Assembly: GCF_039538045.1 (NCBI RefSeq) | Contig: NZ_BAABBQ010000001.1 | Location: 890,001-954,000 of the forward strand | Length of the DNA: 64,000 nucleotides | Source of the DNA: Sphingomonas swuensis | Lineage (GTDB): Bacteria; Pseudomonadota; Alphaproteobacteria; Sphingomonadales; Sphingomonadaceae | Reading direction: 5' to 3' | In this document: positions 60,797 through 64,000 of the stretch, in pieces | Position numbering within the stretch: position 1 is the stretch's first letter | Layout: every line of letters begins with the position of its first letter | Made by a program: the position numbers and the translations under genes | Notes under the pieces: generated by a model | Databases searched by the model: none | The model's input: the letters and a program-made list of their open reading frames with translations, nothing else | Told to the model about the DNA's origin: nothing

Positions 60797-61424
60797 CGCG
60801 GCCGGCGCCACCTTGGGTTGTTCTCATCGCCGCACTGCTGCTCACTGGCGGCTGCGGGAGGAGCGGACACCGAGCACGACCGTCGCCGTTCCTGACTCTT
60901 GGCGTCCGGTCGAAATTGGCACCATCACCTTCCGCTTTCCCGGCAACCGAAAGATCGATGGCCACGACAATCTATGCGGCGTTGGAACCGCTCCGCCGAA
61001 CGATTGCATCCTCTTCGACGAGGGCCCGGTTCTCACGCATCGGTCCGAGACGTTCACCCTGAGGACCAGGGACGATTACGGGGATACCGGCCCGGCCTCC
61101 GCGCAGCTTAGGTCGCCCGTCCTCATCAATGGGCGCGCGGTGCACCGCTCCTCCTCGGAAGGCGGCGCAAGCACCTACGTCGTTACCGCAGACAGCGGTG
61201 GACCTGACTCGGCAGCGCTTCTCTGGCACCAGCCGACCTATGCCCTGCTGTGGATGAGCTGCGAGGCACCAGCCGATTGCCTGCTGGCCGAGCAGGTCGC
61301 AGGGGCGGTCGTGTTCAAGTCCGCTGCCGACGCATGCCGGCAGATGGAAGCGGATCGACGCCTGGCAGCGCTGAAGAGAGGAAACCCGCCTCCAGCGCCC
61401 TCGGGCCGTTGCCGCGGCCGATGA
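60793..61424 (+). pseudogene. Lipoprotein gene with a one-base frameshift near 60856
   Basis: ATG 60793 overlaps the previous stop and encodes a lipoprotein start (WVVLIAALLLTGGCG). The frame then loses register at GGG AGG: inserting one G restores CGEERTPSTTVAVPDSWRPV, after which EIGTITFRFP, DCILFDEGPVLTHRSE, TRDDYGDTGP and CLLAEQVAG follow exactly as in the intact 34054 gene. The 60793 frame alone reaches a short end. Loss of a G from a G run, in the genome or in the assembly, is the simplest explanation. Confidence 0.75.
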
Positions 61425-61885
61425 CTCGAAGCGCGCGAGTTATGATGGCATCAGCGGCGATGATGATAATTCTCTTCGGCCTGTGGTTGCGACCGCCAGG
61501 ACCTGGGAAGGTCTACCACCATGAAGACGTAGACCTCGGCGGCGCGACATCGACCGCTTTGTTGATGAAGAGGCATGATTGTCTGACTCTCTCGTTTTCA
61601 GAAGAGGATATTGGCTCCAGCGAAACCGGAGCTCACACAATCGGCAGGACTTACGCCATAGCGGTAAGCAGAAGCGTGGTTTCCGGACTTGATGAGAAAG
61701 GGACGTTCCTCATCGACGAAGCAACCGGCGAGAAAGCGCGCGCTGGGGACGCCATTGATGGAGAAATCCTGCGCATGCAGAGTTCGAGCCCGCTCAAGAT
61801 GTTTATGTCCCTTGCATGGTTGTATGACGGCCGCTGCGGAGCAGGTGTCGCTCTGATCCGCTCAATCGAGCGGGCACACGACTGA
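61421..61885 (+). CDS. Exported hypothetical protein
   Basis: ATG 61421 overlaps the previous stop as ATGA. The 154-residue product has an uncleaved anchor or signal (VMMASAAMMIILFGLWL), then KVYHHEDVDLGGATSTALLM, KRHDCLTLSFSEED and SVVSGLDEKGTFLIDEATGE, probably a small beta domain with two cysteines. Only its first codons survive in the decayed cluster at 34683. Membrane-tethered periplasmic location is likely. Confidence 0.7.
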   Translation: MTRSARVMMASAAMMIILFGLWLRPPGPGKVYHHEDVDLGGATSTALLMKRHDCLTLSFSEEDIGSSETGAHTIGRTYAIAVSRSVVSGLDEKGTFLIDEATGEKARAGDAIDGEILRMQSSSPLKMFMSLAWLYDGRCGAGVALIRSIERAHD

Positions 61886-62010
61886 GGTGACGGTAGCAGG
61901 GAGAAAGTCCGGCGGATTTCCTGCGCGTAGTCGGTCACAGAAGGGCGAGATCTGAGCCCGATTTCTTACTCATTTGATGCGTGGCGCAGGAGGCGGCTCT
62001 GAGGTCTGAA

Positions 62011-62474
62011 ATGAGGTCGCTATTGGTTTCGCTGACGCTGCTGAGCGCCTGCGCACAGGTTGATCCTCATTCCTCAGCCACGACAACCGAGACCCGGAGT
62101 CATCACGAATGGAGCAAAGCGAGGCGCTCGCTACTTACGTTGCGGCTGGGGTTCGGTCCGGTATCCCGCAGCCGACCTTTCACACGGCGAGGATGGCAGG
62201 CAAGCTGACTGTGCAAAATGGCTGTGTCGGGTTGGTCACGGGCTTGACCTTCACGACCTTGGCGTTCTCACAAGGTGAAGCGGCATGGGATAGACAGCGG
62301 CGCGCTCTTGTCGTGCGTGGTTCCACCTATGATGTTGGCACATCGTTAGAAGTGGGGGGCTCGAGTTCCGGCGAACCAGCCGTACAAGGGTTATCACCCG
62401 ACGTTCCTGAGCGCTGCCGCAGTAATCCCATCTGGTACGTAGCGCCTGGTTCCGTAGGCGCTTCGGTCCAATGA
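62011..62474 (+). pseudogene. Lipoprotein gene with a frameshift near 62120
   Basis: ATG 62011 opens a lipoprotein start (LLVSLTLLSACAQVDPHSS) that continues to HHEWSK and then runs into unrelated sequence. The adjacent frame holds EALATYVAAGVRSG, PTFHTARMAGKLTVQNGCVG, VGGSSSGEP and WYVAPGSV. The intact paralog 34873 has these parts in one frame. A one-base loss or a two-base gain between 62105 and 62125 accounts for it. Last gene of the operon. Confidence 0.7.
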
Positions 62475-62802
62475 TCTCAGGATTGTTGCCCGAGTAAATG
62501 TGCAAAAGCTTGCCGAAAGCATCGCCTCGGCACGATGTCGCCATTTTTTGATCTCACGCTCCCAAACCGGACCTTCCGCTCCCGGCCGCTGACCGACGCT
62601 CAGGGTAGCCGGACCTCGTGTCCGATGGTGGTGGCAAGCGGACCGGCAGCTTTCGGGTGAGCGATGTCGATAAGCTGCCGTTCGTTCAGGCTGGCCAAGA
62701 AGTCGGCTTAGCGCCCCTTGCGGACGTTCTTTGACGTCGCGCGAGCGCCTGAAAGCGGACCCGCGTCTACGTTGACCATGGTCCGGGACCTCATGCTCGC
62801 CT
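62475..62802. other. Intergenic region with a dispersed repeat B
   Basis: 328 bases between convergent genes. Repeat B lies at 62625-62659, and a degenerate repeat A right arm is possible near 62710 (CCTTGCGGACGTT). No gene is supported. Confidence 0.45.
62625..62659. repeat. Copy of dispersed repeat B
   Basis: ATGGTGGTGGCAAGCGGACC followed by GGCAGCTTTCGGGTG; nearly identical to 21633-21662. Confidence 0.65.
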
Positions 62803-63168
62803 TCAGTTGATCCGCACGGTCCAGATTGCGATCACGAGGGCGCCAGCACCCGTGGAGACCAACCAGGCGAAGAGGCGCAAGTTGATGCCTTTGGCTGCTG
62901 CCACTACATGAGGCTCAAGACGAGCAAGGACTGCGGCCGCACGTCGCTGAGCTGCTATGATCACCAGCACCGCTAGCAGCAGGAAGCCGGTCGCGATCGC
63001 ACGCGGTATCCAGGCTGGCTCCATGGTTGGATACAGCCCCTTGAAGCCTACGCCGATCGCCACGCAGGCGAGGCTTGTGCGCATCCAGCTATCGAAGGTC
63101 CGCTCGTTGGCAAGTATCGTACGATCTTCGGCGAGATTATCCCGGGACAAGTCGTCAGTACGAGGCAT
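62803..63168 (-). CDS. DUF202 membrane protein
   Basis: 121 residues. The start MPRTDDLSRDNLAEDRTILA continues NERTFDSWMRTSLACVAIGV, the Leu-Ala-x-Glu-Arg-Thr pattern of DUF202. Three membrane spans follow, near 33-50, 58-76 and 95-117. DUF202 proteins are small inner-membrane proteins of unknown function, some linked to transport. The gene ends 11 bases downstream of the L,D-transpeptidase gene and may be co-transcribed with it. Confidence 0.8.
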   Translation of the reverse strand: MPRTDDLSRDNLAEDRTILANERTFDSWMRTSLACVAIGVGFKGLYPTMEPAWIPRAIATGFLLLAVLVIIAAQRRAAAVLARLEPHVVAAAKGINLRLFAWLVSTGAGALVIAIWTVRIN

Positions 63169-63178
63169 GGTCCGGGTC

Positions 63179-64000
63179 CTACGTGAAGATGACCACGGTC
63201 CCGGGCTTAACCGCCCCGCCCAACTCGGCCGCGTCCCAGTTGGTCAGGCGCACGCAGCCGTGACTGGCGGTCTTGCCGATCAGCCTGGGGTCAGGAGATC
63301 CGTGTATACCGTAACCATCCTTGGTGAGGTCGATCCATGTTCCGCCGACTGGATTATTCGGACCTGCCGCGATGGTCAGGCGCTGGTCTGGGCCCCAGTC
63401 ACGCCCGGACGGGTCGAAATAGTAGGTCGGGGCCGGCGCGACGGCCCTTACTTCCATGCTGCCATCAGGGGAGGGGAAGCGATCGCTGCCGATGGTGCCG
63501 GGATAACTGGCGAGGAGCTTGCCGTTATCGCTGAAGGCGCGAACTTCGGACCTGCCCTTGTCCACTTCGATCCGAGCCACCTTACTCTCAAGTTCGTCCT
63601 TCCCCGGGCGCACGACTCTGATGGACTCGCCTACAGCGAAGTTGGCACCGAGGTTCAGCCGCTTCAGCAGAGCCTGGCTCATGTGAAACTTCTCAGCCAG
63701 CGCCTCGGCGGCCGACTCAAAGCCGAGATGATCCAGCTTCGCCTGCGCTTCCATGCCGTCAGGCACGTCGACCAGCTTGGAGACATCTTCCTCTGTCACC
63801 CTATAGTCCGTCAGCAGCGGCTCGCTGGAGGAGGCCCGAAGCCTCTTCATGACTTCTGCGTCCAGCATGCCGTCTGCGGGTAGTCCTTCGGCCGTCTCGA
63901 AGGCACGCACTGCGCGGCGCGTGTTGCTGCCTTGCCGCCCGTCGATCACGCCGGGTGAGTGATGGTGGCGGTCGAGCAGGATCTGCGCTTCCAGCACCCA
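63179..64000 (-). CDS. L,D-transpeptidase (YkuD family), N-terminus outside window
   Basis: The frame is open to the right edge; 273 codons are visible. Residues near 1-50 form a peptidoglycan-binding domain 1 (LDRHHHSPGVIDGRQGSNTR, AVRAFETAEGLPADGMLD). A linker and a YkuD domain follow: YGIHGSPDPRLIGKTASHGC and VRLTNWDAAEL, in which the His and the Cys of SHGC are the catalytic pair making 3-3 peptidoglycan cross-links. It acts in the periplasm; a signal peptide should lie beyond the edge. Confidence 0.9.
   Translation of the reverse strand, partial: WVLEAQILLDRHHHSPGVIDGRQGSNTRRAVRAFETAEGLPADGMLDAEVMKRLRASSSEPLLTDYRVTEEDVSKLVDVPDGMEAQAKLDHLGFESAAEALAEKFHMSQALLKRLNLGANFAVGESIRVVRPGKDELESKVARIEVDKGRSEVRAFSDNGKLLASYPGTIGSDRFPSPDGSMEVRAVAPAPTYYFDPSGRDWGPDQRLTIAAGPNNPVGGTWIDLTKDGYGIHGSPDPRLIGKTASHGCVRLTNWDAAELGGAVKPGTVVIFT

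Noticed and set aside
1..64000. CRISPR array, rRNA, tRNA, integrase or insertion sequence
   Set aside because: No regularly spaced direct repeats, no RNA gene cores, and no transposase or integrase motifs were found in any frame. The palindromic repeats are irregularly spaced and intergenic.

Overview
The window is a high-GC, mosaic stretch of an alphaproteobacterial chromosome, most likely from Sphingomonadaceae. The basis is a cysteine-less MucR/Ros regulator, two small ECF sigma factors, many tiny sphingomonad-style proteins, secreted proteins with an ICGKRSDR-type ending, a dispersed intergenic palindrome family typical of this group, and alphaproteobacterial codon usage. No rRNA, tRNA, integrase, transposase or CRISPR array could be seen.

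Layout. (1) 1-1000: chromosomal flank with the 3' part of a secreted-protein gene and a second, probably 5'-truncated gene. (2) 1004-10205, minus strand: one long operon for a bacterial ubiquitin-like conjugation system. In transcription order it holds a sigma-70-like factor, an unknown partner, an ImmA/IrrE-UvrD-Cas4/AddB-like nuclease fusion, a three-domain ubiquitin-like protein ending in Phe-Gly, an E2-like protein (frameshifted here), a JAB-E1 fusion, a DUF6527-type metal-binding protein, an SbcD/Mre11-like phosphoesterase and the first ten codons of what looks like its SbcC-like ATPase, cut off at the junction with the flank. (3) 10.5-15.4 kb: mobilization module with a MobA/MobL-like relaxase, an upstream accessory gene and a 13-bp inverted repeat that could be oriT. 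No coupling protein or type IV secretion genes are seen, so it can at most be mobilized by another element. (4) 15.4-17.3 kb: a multi-stem structured element and three envelope proteins. (5) 17.8-20.3 kb: three tandem genes related to DEDD 3'-5' exonucleases, apparently with stepwise loss of catalytic residues. (6) 20.6-22.4 kb: a serpin relic and unknown genes. (7) 22.5-25.4 kb, minus: a three-gene cassette with a radical SAM enzyme.

(8) 25.8-52 kb: gene-poor accessory region of small membrane proteins, lipoproteins, small sphingomonad proteins, two ECF sigma factors and one sigma relic, a MucR regulator, a broken thermonuclease, a uridine-kinase-like protein, HIRAN and LuxR-type proteins and a DUF218 protein. 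It is studded with about 20 copies of a palindromic repeat. (9) 32.4-39.8 kb: a decayed copy of a secreted-protein cluster whose fuller version is (10) 53.3-62.5 kb: an operon with stop/start overlaps encoding two large exported proteins, META/HslJ-like lipoproteins, a lipoprotein serpin and small paralogous lipoproteins. (11) 62.8-64 kb: a DUF202 membrane protein and an L,D-transpeptidase.

The two strongest systems are the nuclease-linked ubiquitin-like operon, plausibly antiphage defence or regulated DNA processing, and the duplicated serpin/META secreted-protein operon, which I cannot match to a described system and which may act in envelope protection against proteases. At least seven genes carry apparent frameshifts and three more have in-frame stops. 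Some are clearly decay; others could be assembly indels, so those calls depend on read-level confirmation.
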